This document shows positions 45,083-57,244 of a DNA stretch of 64,000 bases, in pieces. The notes under the pieces were generated by a model. The model was not told the DNA's origin, ran no database searches, and saw only the letters and a program-made list of their open reading frames with translations. Source of the stretch: Phlebiopsis flavidoalba (Eukaryota; Basidiomycota; Agaricomycetes; Polyporales; Phanerochaetaceae); assembly GCA_035772785.1 (NCBI GenBank), contig JAOCPU010000001.1, positions 2,046,001-2,110,000 of the forward strand, in the 5' to 3' direction. Every line of letters begins with the position of its first letter. Position 1 is the first letter of the stretch. A program made the translations under genes and the position numbers.

Positions 45083-46020
45083 AATGATTGACCTTTACAA
45101 ACCCCCAGACATGATATGTCTACGATTGTTCAATTGGTAACTACTTCACGTAGTAACGTGTCGAGAGCATAATCACGCCATGGCAGGCGATCTCGGACAT
45201 CGAATTCAGGGCACGGTCGCCCGCATTAGCACCCGTGTGCTCACCGATGCTAAGTCCAGTGTCAACATCATTGGTCACTCGTGAGAGACTTATGCTACTC
45301 ACCCCAATTGAATTCTCAGAGTCGAGCGCCACATTTTGCCTCCCACGAGACTGTGCGTCTCTCTGCACTCCCACGTGCCCTGAAAGATTGCAGTATCTAG
45401 TAAACTGGACTCTCGGCCGTGTCCAAGAGACGGCAAATTTGTTGACGCGAGATCGATGTCCGACGTTTGCTACGTACCAAATGCGGCTCGACACGGTAGT
45501 ACCCATTCGTGAAACCACGCAGGTTGCCCGAGACTACCTGCGTTCTGCAGCGCAATGCAAAGCACACGCAGAAATTCCCGATGACGGTGGTTAACAAACT
45601 TCCCTCCCGTGATATATAAGAAGGTTCGTCGACAAAAGCCGTCCGATTGTTTTGTGCGGTTCAGGTGATGTTCCGAGCGCAACCCGTGCCTGTGAAGTTT
45701 TGGCGACGAGCGGACGCAGCAGGGCACGCAAGTCAATGGTTATGCGGGTTACGATGCAGCAAGGTAGTAAATGAGCATGAGGACAATAATGTATTTCAGG
45801 GTGTCCACTCGCGCCATGATGAAGTGGATTCGCTTTTGTTTACAGGGGAGGCGAGTTGGGCCACGATCAACTCGGAAACAGCCCAGGGGGAGCAACGTCG
45901 TTTGGCGTCCGTCGTCTGTCTACGATTTCTGTCAGCCCGGATGGTCTAACAATTTAGCTTGGGACAGGTTATTAAAAGTTTATACTTGGGCTTGCTTGTG
46001 TGGTTCGATTAAGCCAGCGT

Positions 46021-46121
46021 AAGTAGCTTAAGCTACTTAAGCTAGCGGTAAGCGCGTGCACACGTAACGTGGAATAACTTGAGCCGTACTTGGTGTACTT
46101 GAGCACACCTGAGCGTACTTG
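46021..46121. repeat. Palindrome plus GTACTTG cluster
   Basis: Perfect palindrome AAGTAGCTTAAGCTACTT (46021-46038), followed by GTACTTG at 46086-46092, 46095-46101 and 46115-46121 within a GAGC/ACC-rich context. Confidence 0.7.
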
Positions 46122-47274
46122 AAGATCTCTTTTTGTGGGGTTGGATCTGGACCATAATTTCCCATACTTCTTTGCATTTACTTGCTATTCGATTATGCAT
46201 CGAGCCAATACATGCATATGTAGTGGCTTCATGTGGATCGCAGCAGAGTGGGATGCATAAGAAGGGACATATGATTACTGTTGACGAGTAGGCTCACAAG
46301 GTATAAATCTTATACTTCGAGAATAATATTAAATGAATTAATCGCATCGCCTATTTACAAGTGCTGCGGAGATCAATCCAAGTGAGTATGTAAAGTCAGC
46401 GGGATTTCTCGAATGAGGCTCGCACAAGTTTAGCGTAAGTAAGCGCAAGTAAGCGGAGTTTCAATCCAAGTACATCCGTCGGAAATTGCGTCGAAGCAAC
46501 GACATAAGTTGGCAATGCCACAAGCTACAAGCAAGTCATGCTTTTCTGCGTTGTTGGGACGGCGTTCGAAAGCTACTTTTGGACACTGTTAGGACCAGCC
46601 CATACGCCGTAGAGGTGAGGTGCGCGATGCCCTTTGATCAGGCAACTGCTGAGTGACTGAGATTGATTGTCTCGCATTCAGATTGGAGGTGCCATACCCC
46701 GATGCGCGACGAGGACGAGGGGGATTCAATCGAGCCCTCTATCCCCTTTTGTACTGCAGCCAGGGAACGACTTAACTAAAGGCCCAGCCGGCTCACGGTG
46801 CAGGCTGGAGGTTGATCTGTGGGTCCATATTCAGCAATGCGAGACATGGGTAAAATAGGTGAGAGCTCAGCCTTCGAAGTTCGCTGCCAATGCGTGCGCG
46901 TCGTCTGACTGCCACAGCAGCTGTTGCTCTATGCACGATTTGACAGGTCTTTATAGAATTTATCTGTATGAAGAATAAAATAGTGCGCGATGCTCAGCTG
47001 CCTTGATGACCTGGGAGGATATCGGCACGGAGTGCATCTACAGATGTGCGTACCCCGGTCTGAGCTTGCAGCGATTGAGTGAAAGATACATACCTATTCA
47101 CAAAAAGTTCCCCCTCTGACACACCATCCGAACCCGCCAAGGACTGACACCGCTTGGAGACTCAGGCATTGTCTAATGTGTGTTATTTCATGTCTCGGTA
47201 GTTGGCAGTATTCGAACGTGCGCTGTCAAATTCTGGGGAAGAGGTTGGTCATGTACGCGCAAAGTTTTTCGAGG

Positions 47275-47400
47275 ACTTTGGGTCTACTGAGCATACTTGG
47301 AATGTACTTGGATGTACCTTGAAGCCACTTACGCATGTTGCCTTAAGCTCACAAGTACGCCCAAGTACGCTCACGAAGTACGTCGAAGCTACACGTTGGT
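47275..47400. repeat. Inverted CAAGTAC cluster
   Basis: Contains ATACTTGG, GTACTTGG, GTACCTTG and, closer to the right end, CAAGTACGCCCAAGTACGC (about 47352-47370) and GAAGTACGTCGAAG. The reverse complement of this block resembles the cluster at 46086-46121. Confidence 0.6.
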
Positions 47401-48174
47401 GGCATCAACAAACACTCGCCCGTGCTAACGCTAACAGTTGAGCCGTGTAAATTCGGATTATCAACCTGCAAGTGATGCACAAGTGGCACAGTCGCGCCGA
47501 AGGGAAAAGCCTTTCGAGGCACAGTAGATTGGGACAAGGAGCTGTACCGTACAGAGAAACGGGCTGGCTGGTACATGAAAAAACCGTCTTTCTGACACAA
47601 AAGCGGACGCTTCCATTTAGTGTACAAAACGTTTTCACACTGTCGGGGCAAGCACAATATGAGCAACGGCATTGAGACATCCTCTCAAAAAGCGGAAAAA
47701 AACTAGTATAGAGTTCTCAGCAGCACCTCGCTAAGTGTACATCCAGCCATGACGCTGCAATCAAGCACTTTCCTCGCAAAGATATTCGTGGCACCCAACT
47801 ACAGTCGAAGCACCTTGCTTCCCTTGTGTTTGCTACGAGGCCGGGGCAAGTACCGCTCAACGTACTTCGCGCTTATTCTCAAGTGTAGCTTATAAAGCAA
47901 TCGTTGCGGCAAGTAACTTTGCGCACCTCTCCTCAGACCCGTATCGTATGGAAAGGGGAACTCCGTGGGCAGGAACATGCTGGCGCAGAGAGGCGACACG
48001 CTGGCGCCGAAGCTTGAAGCCTTTGACGTCCCACGTGTGCTCAGCAAAACTCGTTCGCATAAGTGCATAATAAAATCTTTAATATAAGTCATACAAAAGT
48101 ATTTGCTAGACTATGATCCGGTAGTACAAAAAAATGGTTATACATAATAGCAGCGAAATATTTGAGCAAGAAAA

Positions 48175-48628
48175 TTACCTCGACAATAGATATGAGTAAG
48201 ATTGACAACCAATCTCAGGCGACGTAACCATCCACAAATCTGAATCCCACTTCTTCATGATTACGTTCCACGATGAGCGGGCATATTCTAGTGGGCCTTC
48301 ACTTTCCCAATCCGCAAACTTTTGAAAGTAAAGAGTGGTTTTCCTTGTGCGTCTGTTCCACCTATATGGAGTGAAACGTCGGTGATCGTGTATCCAGTCA
48401 ACAAAGAAATAGTCGTACACCCGCATTGCTTTTTGTCAAGTAGAGCTAAGTCGGCACAGCGCACGGCCGCTCACTCCTAACTGGCACCGGTGGAAGTTTG
48501 GGCAAAGCATACGCCACAGATATTTTGTACTGAGGTCGACGCACAGGATCTACGTTAGTCCCCAGGCTATCAGGGTCTCGGCGCGAGGGAGCGCAGTAGT
48601 TGGGTCCGGACCGTGTCCGCGGAGGCAT
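48175..48628 (-). CDS. Hypothetical protein, at least two exons
   Basis: Not recognised. The first piece (48628-48449) reads MPPRTRSGPNYCAPSRRDPD, or in the next frame AGGQSFRVDAENVDVNSLCL further upstream and AETLIAWGLTVDPVRRPQYK. After a probable short intron near 48430, a second exon reads RVYDYFFVDWIHDHRRFTPY, RWNRRTRKTTLYFQKFADWE and NVIMKKWDSDLWMVTSPEIG, ending near 48175. The aromatic, Trp/Tyr-rich second piece looks like real folded protein. More exons may lie to the right. No family can be named. Confidence 0.45.
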
Positions 48629-48699
48629 AGGCTGTTGACGTCAACATTTTCTGCGTCCACTCTAAATGACTGGCCTCCTGCGATTACGGTCTACTCGAT

Positions 48700-50530
48700 C
48701 TTCCTACTTGATGTGGACAGTTCACGGCTCTATCTACCGGCTAACCCATATTGCCGTCGTGAAAATATTGTGTAATGAAAATTAGGAGTGTGCTGCCGTA
48801 CCTGTATTCGTACGCATATATATAGCCAGGTTGGTCGTGGCAGAAAGCCGTCGGCCTCCTTGACCATCTCGCGTTAAGAGGCCGCTTGAGTGTATGGCTG
48901 TAAGCATTGATGTGCAGTATCCCAATATGCGAAACATACCAATGTGAAGGGGGATGGGTTGTGATGTGTGGATACACTTGACTTCGAATTCTACCCATTT
49001 TCCCAGCTGCCTGGAATAGAACTTGCGGGGCGATTGGCTAAGGGTTGGTGGATGATGGCAGAACCGGCGGGATCTCCCTGTCCACACGACCGCGTCTGAT
49101 ATCTAGCGCGGTGGGCTCTTTTAATTCGCAGATTACAACGGGCTTTCCGATCCTTTGTAAAGCACCCATACAGAAAGCCTTCGCTGCGGACGTCGCAAGT
49201 GGATTGGCTACTCGCAGGAGGACGCGACACGCTTCGTGTTGACGGGGGGCGAAGGCACGCCTCGCAGATGCACTGTTAGCCACGACGGCAGGGACTGCGT
49301 TGCTTGGACGACGGTGGGAGCTGATTTCCGCCGTCCCAGTGGAAGCGAGGACCTGGCTGGAAGATGTTTGCCCGTGGTGTTGTCCCGAAGCAACAAGACA
49401 CACTACTCACATGGTTCGATATACGGGATTGTGACTGTTTGGGCGTGTGATTATCGTCTTTTTCACTCTCAGGGTCGTCTAGAGTCAGGCGGCTTCTGAC
49501 GCCACTCGGGACTCTCAGCTTCCCAAAGTTTCGAAATGGACGTCATCGAAGAAGAGGGGGATGCAGACAACCGCAGATGGAGACGTAGGCGTGCCAGTGC
49601 TCGACCTTGACTAACGAGGCGTATCCGAGGTTTGTAGGATGAGTGAGGCGGTCCCTACACACGGTCGTGATGATGGATTAGAGCCGAGGGGGTAGGGAGA
49701 CGCGTCTCTTGAACAAACACATGTGAGGGGCGATTTGGAGAGCGAATAACGAGGGGTGGCGGACGGGGCTGGTGACACAGAGGAGTGGCGATAGTAAGCA
49801 ACTGCTTGCCGAGCCTCTGCGACGTCGCTCGCGTTTTGTGGACATCTACGACCACGATGAAGTCGTTATCCCTCGGGGGCGAACGCTTTTGCGCGCGGCG
49901 TAGGCATTCGTGGGAGTAAACGCGTTAGACAGGCCGGAAGGGGTGGCATCAGGCCGGTCGCGCCTGCGCTCATTATAACAGAGAAGGTCACATGATCGCA
50001 ACGCCCACCTGCCTGCCACAGCCCACAGGGGCCCTGTTAGTCTTGGACGGTAGCATGTATCAACGGCACCGGGTATCTGCGATCTACATCCCGCTTCTCT
50101 ACGCGAGTCATATCACACACGAATGCAGGAGACATGGCGGTGCCGAGTCATATACTATTTCTATTTCGACTCGCTGAGTTGATGGTGGAACTTATAGGGG
50201 CGAAGTAAACATGCCCAGATCACATACGACCCGACGAAAACAAGACTTGAATGGGAGATACAGCATTTCTAGTTTGACAGGCAGATGGGTGTTAGATAGA
50301 AATACAGATTGCGTGATTAAATGCCGAGCCTTTCCTTCATATGCTGGGTCCATCCACATATTTCTCAACGTATCGTCCCCACTTATCCACGACCGCCTTC
50401 ACGATGGACTTCGTATTCCTTACCCTTTATACGTTCCTTTCTGAACCGCTCAAAAGTGAAAATCTCCTTGTGAGTTTTCACCCACCTATCGCAAACAGCG
50501 ATCAGTCGAAAAGAGAACAAAATTGGCAGT
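48700..50530. other. Unassigned; probable further coding pieces on the minus strand
   Basis: Minus-strand pieces such as RQLGKWVEFEVKCIHTSQPI (about 48970-49020) and LPLGRRKSAPTVVQATQSLP (about 49275-49340) look protein-like but match nothing I know. They may be upstream exons of the 48.2-48.6 kb gene. From 49900 to 50530 nothing stands out. Confidence 0.25.
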
Positions 50531-50533
50531 CAA

Positions 50534-52100
50534 TCATCTTACAGTCGAGGACACACTTGCGCCTCTCCAGGTGGCTGAGGTATTGCGATCTGGCGCGGCA
50601 TCAAGCTGGGAAACCCAGATACCAGATAAGGCTTGTTGTGCATGAGATCCGCCATTTCCCAGGGATGAACAGTGTCTCCTCCACGCGTTCCGGGTAACAG
50701 TACTTACTCCGGGGTTCCCTGCTTTTACACGGCCGTTCATTAGGTTGCTAGGGTCGTCAGAGCCGTCTCCGCGGACAGAAACCTGCGGAGAATCTGCTCC
50801 TTCGACTCGCACTGCTTCGACACACTGATCGATCCGTTTGGCAAGATCACCGTTCGGCCCGTTTTGAGATGTACGACGTTCAGGGCTACTTGTGTCTTCA
50901 TATATGTCAGCGAGGAAAGCGAAGGTTAACGAGATCACCAACCGCGTATTTCGAAGGTATAGATGTAACCGTCCCTGTCAGACGTAGAGGCCGGTTTGTT
51001 CATCTCGCTGTCTCAAAGCTGCACGAGTGTCTTCCTGCAGGTACGCAGGTATCCAGACTGCGTGGGGCTGCGATGAGGAATATGCAGAACAGGTGCAGAG
51101 ATAGTGCATTTACCATCGTATCGACCCACTCATTCGCGGACACAGAAGATTGAAACGCCGCTCGGCTTGCTTGAGCACCTCTTTGATATGCAAATGACAA
51201 TTACCGCTCGATCTCCTTGTCTGCATCGGAGTCCACGTGGCCCAACGCCGTCGGCCCGACTTCACTGTGTTCTTACACGGCTCCCCGCTTTTTTGTGGTT
51301 CCACTGCAGGTAACGGTACCCTCAATGGAGCTTGGAGAAGATTTTAACACGCCCACGCGGCGAAGAGCCGGGGACACTGAGCGCATTCTTATGCCTTTGC
51401 GGGGAGTGGCTGGTGACACAGGGCTCGAAAGGGAAGGCTGAGCTGACGTCTGAGTCGGTCTTCTAGGCCCTGAGGAGAGAGCGACAGTCCTGACGAACGG
51501 CAGAATCTGAGTAAGGTCGCGAGGAAAGCGGAGGCGGTACAGGTAGGTTCGGCAGTTTTCCCCCCGCCTTGCTGGTCCATCGACATAGCTATTTGTGATG
51601 TGCGCGACATCCCGCCCGGACCAAAATGAGTGGGCTCGGGCATGTAGAGGTTTCCGCCCGGAGGCGGGGGTGTGGGCAGCTTTCCAGGAGGAGAAGTGGC
51701 ACCAAACGGTTCTGGCATGCGCAACGGAGCACATTGTACCCGGTCCATTGACATACCCCCGCGCCGATTTTCCCCACCTGCAGCTATGTCTTGACCATGA
51801 GCGGTGCCTCCTACGCCGTATTCTTTCACTAAACCCTCCGATAAATGGAGCTTCAGGATTGCTCGAAGTCCTAGAGTGCCGCGAGTGCGACTCCGGCTTC
51901 TGCTTGTCCTTGTCATTGTGCCTTGAAAGGAACTTGTCGATGCCTACAGTTAGGCCGTCAAAGAGCTTGGTAAGCTTTTCCGTCGTATCGGGCGTATCCC
52001 GTCTCTACGATGCATCTCGAGATGTGCGCCCCCCCGGAGCGCGGTGGAAGAAATTAAGAGATGAGGAACGCGTCCCTCTCGCACGCGAGAGGTCATGGTG
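50534..52100 (-). CDS. Hypothetical Ser/Pro-rich protein
   Basis: No family recognised. The minus strand reads LTKLFDGLTVGIDKFLSRHN and DKDKQKPESHSRHSRTSSNP (about 51880-51985), then EAPFIGGFSERIRRRRHRSW in the same frame. A Pro/Gly/Met-rich stretch follows (MPEPFGATSPPGKLPTPPPP, MPEPTHFGPGGMSRTSQIAM, about 51560-51720), then SAQPSLSSPVSPATPRKGIR and MRSVSPALRRVGVLKSSPSS (about 51330-51450), rich in S-P sites. Pieces at 51000-51140 (SANEWVDTMVNALSLHLF) and at 50534-50941 (TSQNGPNGDLAKRIDQCVEA) continue it. Composition suggests an intrinsically disordered, phosphorylated protein. Exon boundaries are not resolved, and PDCD5 lies 150 bases to the right in the opposite direction. Confidence 0.45.
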
Positions 52101-52248
52101 ATCGCCAGTGCAGCGCCACGACCTCTCTGTAGCGCTTTAAGCGTCTATTGAAGCGATAATGACGGCCTCGGTATCTGCCGAGGAGGACTCTGGTTCCCCC
52201 TTCTGGTCTGTGAAATGCAACTCTCTCTTAACCACCGGCGGATATACG

Positions 52249-52844
52249 ATGGAGGACCCTGAGTTAGCGGCCATCCGTGCTGCCAGGATGAACAGTTGCA
52301 GCAGCAGCAGGGACCTAGGGTCGCCTTCAGCAGGAGGCGCCAAACGGCGAGGAGGCCGCCACACAGCGCGCCGCCGAGGAAGAGATGCGCAGGAATCTAC
52401 TTGCGACTGTCCTTGACCCTGCCGCTCGTGAAAGACGTGCGTTCTCAATCAACTTGTATTACGGCTTAGTGCTCATCTAGATGCCATTCACAAAATTATG
52501 TACACCCTCAGTCGCTCGAATTGCACTCGTTAGCGAGGATCGCGCCCGACAGATCGAGGCTATCCTCCTACGCACTGGCCCAAACGGGACAACTACGAGG
52601 CCGTGTAACAGAACAACAGCTCATTGATCTTCTGAAAAAGTGCGTATCAATGCTTTTTATGATAAATCGATGTTTATGGAATTGCTTCGGAAGGCCGACG
52701 AACGAAGCGTCCTCCAGGAGCAAGCCCAAGCAGGGTTCCATAGTCGTGAGTCTATCGCAGGAGCTCCTTCATGATGTGTACTTTATAACCCCACTGTAGT
52801 TTCAGCGACGGAAAGGCGGTTTCGATGATGACGATGATTTCTAA
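52249..52844 (+). CDS. PDCD5: PDCD5 family protein (DNA-binding/TFAR19)
   Basis: A small conserved helical protein of nucleus and cytosol; in animals it is linked to apoptosis and to the chaperonin TRiC, while its role in fungi is less clear. Start 52249 gives MEDPELAAIRAARM, the family opening. After frame changes come QLQQQQGPR and PSAGGAKRRG, then the charged helix EEAATQRAAEEEMRRNLLAT in a corrected frame (about 52340-52405), ATVLDPAARER, and after an intron (about 52440-52520) RIALVSEDRARQIEAILL. AQTGQLRGRVTEQQLIDLL (about 52579-52635) is the most conserved block. After another intron the protein ends with basic residues (FQRRKGG) and the acidic tail FDDDDDF-stop (TAA 52842-52844). The corrected length of about 130 residues fits the family. 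Confidence 0.93.
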
Positions 52845-53735
52845 ACCAGCTACGCTCTCAACCTACTTGGGGAAATGACAGTCCCTGTATATCCCCCATG
52901 CTCATGTGTATGTCAACCACCAATCCAGGTATCAACCGCCTGGATTGTACTCTTATGTACAGCAAGGCTTTTCACTTCGGCGTTGTCAACTGAATGCCTG
53001 CTGGTGATAAGCAACTATGTTACGTCAGGCACACGACACTGTATAAGTAACATGTCTATTGGGGACGGAGGACCACAGTTGAGCTATCCATAGCTGTTAC
53101 AGCACTTTTATCTGCTGGATCCAGATTGAAAGTCAGATGCGATTTCACAGGACTCGGAGTGCGGTTCTTGATCTGATCCCAGCTTCGACGAGTCATTCAT
53201 AGAATCTTCGGAAGAACTCGCGCAAATCTGTGAGAGTCCGTGTGTGAGCGCGTAGCGAGTAAAGCTACCATCGGACTTACCATATTGGTACCCTAATCGG
53301 CTGTTACCTCGGGTGAGTAAGTCGCCGTTTGCTCTTGAACGCATCCAGATGTGTCGCTGTCTCCCGAAACCCGCCACTTCCTCCTTCATATCCAGACGAC
53401 AACTATCTTACTTTAGTGACGCCTGAACAGCTACGGTGGCCTATGCCTAAGGCACCAACCCACATACCCTTCGCGAGGCTTCTAGGGGTACCCGACACCC
53501 TACAAAACAGAACTTATTGAACAGTCCTCAAGCGGAATCAGCGTTGTGAATCGCAGCAGTACGCCACGCGCCAACCATCATCGGATAGGGACCCCAATGC
53601 CCTTCACAAAGGCCTGCCACGACAATGACGCCAAGCGGACAGTAAAATGCGTAAGAGTACTAAAACGGGCGGGTTGGATGGTCACCATATAGGATAGCTC
53701 ACGTCACTTCGGAATGTCTCCAGAAAATGTGAGTG
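52845..53735. other. Region between PDCD5 and the transcription factor, with one possible minus-strand gene end
   Basis: A minus-strand frame at 53108-53389 ends in an acidic Ser-rich tail (CASSSEDSMNDSSKLGSDQE) that looks like a protein C-terminus, but no upstream exon or family was recognised. The rest holds nothing that I can name. Confidence 0.3.
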
Positions 53736-56700
53736 GGTTGTGAGATGGGCACTTCCCAATGGCCGATGACCCCGACGCAGCTTCAGTTGACGTTGCCTTC
53801 CGTACGCAGCAGTTGCCCAACGACCCTGCTCCGACGGTGCCTTCGCGGTACGCATGCGTATGCGCTCTCTCATGCCCCTCCCGCGGAGCGTTTTCAAAAT
53901 GCGCCGCGACCCGACGGCACGTATGATGAAGGTATGGCCGAGTCCATCACATTGACGATTGTGCTTCCGACAGGCTAGAATTTGTACGTGACCAATGCTT
54001 CGCCCCACCAGCAGCAACTAGCCTCCGCGCCAAAAAAAACAGTTACAAGAAGTTGGAAGGCAGGATAAGTCACGGACCTCCAGCCCTTACCTACGCGGAG
54101 TCGGTAGCCTGTGCTGACCAGCACCACAGACGGAACTCGAGGCTCCGTCTGCGCGTATCAAGTCGGTTTCTTCAACGGTTCAGCCGGTTTCCGACCGTCC
54201 TCTATGCAGGAAGCTCCGCTCAGTTCCGCCTCACACACGCCACTTAGGCAACGACTTCGGCCGTGTTTTCTCGCTCAATGGCGGCGCAACGGACAGCTCC
54301 ATCGCCTGCCTCTGATCTTACAACAGAGTGGACACACAGTATTGGTGGAACAAAGGCACAGGGGGGCCCCCCTAACAGTCACAATCAAAGTGTATTAGCC
54401 CACTGGGGAATGGTAATTCCTCTGGAGGGTCTGGCACTGGTGGTATCGTCCTCCATGATTTGAAAGATAACCCGCCACAGACCGCACACATAACCTCAGT
54501 CCACCAATGTACTCCGCGTTTCAGACAGTATCACAAAAACAGAAATACCGCATCCTCTCCTTCGCTTGTGCCGGATTGTACAATGTCCGGTCTCGTCTCC
54601 CATGAGCGTATCATGGACCAGAGTATTATCTTCTTCCTTTCCTGGCCGCCCGAACCTTCCGGATCCGTCACGACCAGGCATTTGTGAGTCCTTCTTCCGT
54701 GTCAAGACCGACACGCGTCAGAGGTCGTTTGCTAAATTACCCTAAGAATAACAAAGTCAATTCATTCTCTCAGTATGTGTACACGCCACCGACTCTTCCA
54801 TGCCCCGTCATTCTTCGCATCTCTGAGCAACTTCCTCCCCACAACGACCCCGGATTTCCACCTCGGTCTATCCTCCACATCATGATGTGCGCCATCGGAA
54901 GCATAGCATTACACTTCGTCCTTCCCGACTGGTTTTTGTCGTTATTCGACTCTTACCCCAGGTACGTCCCGTCGACTGTATCTTCTGCTCGCTCAATACA
55001 CTCAATTCGCACAAGTCGATCCTGCTACCAGGGCGAAACGGTGGGTAACAAGCAGTGAGGGGACACGAGCCACACAATCGTTGCTAGCGAACATGCGCGT
55101 TTTGCAAAGGAAGCGATGAAGGGGATTGAGGTTTCGCGGAACTATGGAGTGTAGCGAGCGAATATTTGAAAATTCTTCCACAAGGTGTGTCGCACCCATC
55201 CTGTTTCGTCGCTGAAACTGACGACAGAGAAAAAGCGCGAGTGCTGCTCACTTGGTGGTATGATATAGCCAAGCGAGATGGATAGATGTAAGCCATAAAA
55301 TCTTCCTCACTAATCCCTCGCTAATATCTATCAGTCGTGCCTAATCCTCTGCTATAGCCTTGAGGTCTTGTGTCCACCATGGCCCTGAATGTCTGCCCTC
55401 GCGTTCCAAGGGCTCGGGGTGCAAGATGCGGGAAATTGACCGGCCTCCCATCTATTCTCCAGCCTGCGAAGTCGGTCATTGAAGACGAGATGAGGAGAAA
55501 TACATTCTGGCTAGGTGAAACCTATCATCTTATGTAGGAGACACATACCTCACATGTTGGATAGCGTATGTCATCGAACCCGTCAAACTGGTGCTGGAAA
55601 CGGCTGGGCTATGAATATCGACGACCTCGATTATTCATCAGCTCATGCCTCTTAGACAACAGATCAATGGGAACGCGGGGTATGTTGTTTTCGTCCCACG
55701 TTGATAGTACATGTCACCTAACTGAGACTACGCTCCAGACATGTATGGAGTTGCCTCCTACAGAACTCCTGATCGCCATAATATTCCCACGGCAAGGAAA
55801 AACCTCAACAGCGTGTACCCACCCGAGCAGACCGACCCTTTCATCATGTACTGCAAGGCGTACTATTGCTTATGTACCCGAACAGTGGAAGAATTTCTGC
55901 CTCCATCCCGCCTCCGCATTTCGCAGCCTGCGCTACACTGGCGATATCCCTCGGTTACGCTCCCTCCTGATGCATGCTTCGATCGACATGACTTCTTCGC
56001 GGAAACTCTACGCTGACGATCAGGGACACTACACCACACACGGCGTTTGTTGAGATCATCTCGAATATTTCTCCAGGCAATGAAGGCATACTTTCCGCCC
56101 AAGTATCAAGTAGCACGTCGTGAAAGAGGAGTCCGACCACTGGGAGCACTGGAAGGTTTATACACCTATGTGCACGTTGGAAACACTCCATTATACTTAT
56201 CTGTACGTTCTCGGTCGCGTTAAAAACCTGTGGTAAACGTACTGACGGACCTTACAGTCTTCAGAGCGCAAATACACCTTCACGAGCCGTTTGCTCACCG
56301 CCGGTTCTCAGTCGTGTACCTCTGCACTGGCCATATTGACCGCATCTCGTGCCATCATTGATTCTCTTCATGTCCTTACATCGACCCAGTTTCGACGTCT
56401 CTCTTCTAGACACCAAATGGCATTCGTAAGCATCTGCGCTGACGCAGCTGAAATATTACTTCATATGGAATTATTCAGCTTTGCTGGTATATGGCGGGAA
56501 GGATCCTCACTCGCTTCCTCAAGTCCGCGCAGGACACAATCAGGTCACTGAGCAGCGGCTGAACCCCCTCAAAGACGGAAGTTGCCCCTTCATTCGCGGC
56601 ATGCTTCTGAGAGCAGGGGAACGTATACCCCTTGCCTGTGAGATACTGCCCCCCCCCACTGCCTAAGCTACACCTTGAATGTAACTTAGTATTTTTTGCA

Positions 56701-56916
56701 GACTGCTACTGGAAGATGCTAGTTTGGGGCGATTCAACAGACCGGAGTGGAAGTGGAAGAGCAAGAGGTGTACTTTCCCTCCTATGTCTCCGCCCATCAA
56801 TCGCACCGCAGTTTCAGTTTGCGATGATGGACATGAAGCAGGCCGGTACCATCCCGGGAATGCTGGTACCGTCACGTGATAGGATGAGGTGGAAGGATGT
56901 TGATCTTCCCATTTAA
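53736..56916 (+). CDS. Fungal-specific transcription factor (fungal-trans domain)
   Basis: The middle homology region of zinc-cluster regulators is clear. ERIMDQSIIFFLSWPPE (about 54605-54660) precedes the domain; then come RHRLFHAPSFFASLSNFLPT in a shifted frame and FPPRSILHIMMCAIGSIALH (about 54856-54915). VLLTWWYDIAKRDG (about 55240-55280), AKSVIEDEMRRNTFWLGETY (about 55468-55527) and MRRNTFW are hallmarks of the domain. WCWKRLGYE and DDLD, HPPEQTDPFIMYCKAYY (about 55820-55870) and RAQIHLHEPFAHRRFS (about 56256-56310) continue it. A C-terminal part with WYMAGRILTRFLKSAQ (about 56480-56530) ends MLVPSRDRMRWKDVDLPI-stop (TAA 56914-56916). I could not find a Zn2Cys6 cluster in the 5' 900 bases, where the sequence is badly broken. 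The start is a guess. Confidence 0.8.
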
Positions 56917-57092
56917 GTTTATGTAACCTGCTTATGGTGTTGGCATAATTTATTTATTACTATGGCGATTTTTACCCTATGCAATGTACACTGTAAATGT
57001 AATAATCTTTGGCGACTCCTGGAAAATTTGGAAGACACAGTAATGACTGAACATGCTGCGCGCCAAGAGGCCACAGTGATTATTTGGCTTTA

Positions 57093-57100
57093 TTTATAAG
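57093..57100 (+). promoter_or_regulatory. Possible TATA box of NOT4
   Basis: TTTATAAG about 145 bases upstream of the ATG at 57245, followed by a C/T-rich leader. Confidence 0.4.
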
Positions 57101-57244
57101 CGGCAAAACTTGCTTTCATGCGCGCCTACTGATCGTCTTGTCGCGCCTTCTGTTTGTCGTGCACTGTCTGCTCTTTCATCTCCTCACCTCATCGTCGCAT
57201 CCCTGCGTACCCTGCTCAAATCGAGTCTACAACCCTTGAGCGCA

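Larger units (their letters stand above)
45120..48170. other. Gene-poor, motif-rich island, probably repeat-derived
   Basis: No gene was recognised over 3 kb, while flanks are densely coded. A plus-strand start at 45180 (MAGDLGHRIQGTVARISTRV) and a frame at 45235-45594 are open but without domain. Several clusters of GTACTTG or its complement CAAGTAC occur (46086-46121, 46460-46475, 47275-47400, 47860-47890). An 18-bp perfect palindrome, AAGTAGCTTAAGCTACTT, lies at 46021-46038. Short runs of GTAAGTAAGCG type also occur. The clusters on either side of about 46.2-47.2 kb are in opposite orientation. This looks like the remains of a non-autonomous mobile element or LTR, but no target-site duplication or open transposase was identified. 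Confidence 0.4.

Noticed and set aside
45430..45600. Copia-like piece (SMSDVCYVPNAA) near a possible mobile island
   Set aside because: The match is five or six residues only. No integrase zinc finger, DDE, reverse transcriptase or protease motif is present nearby.
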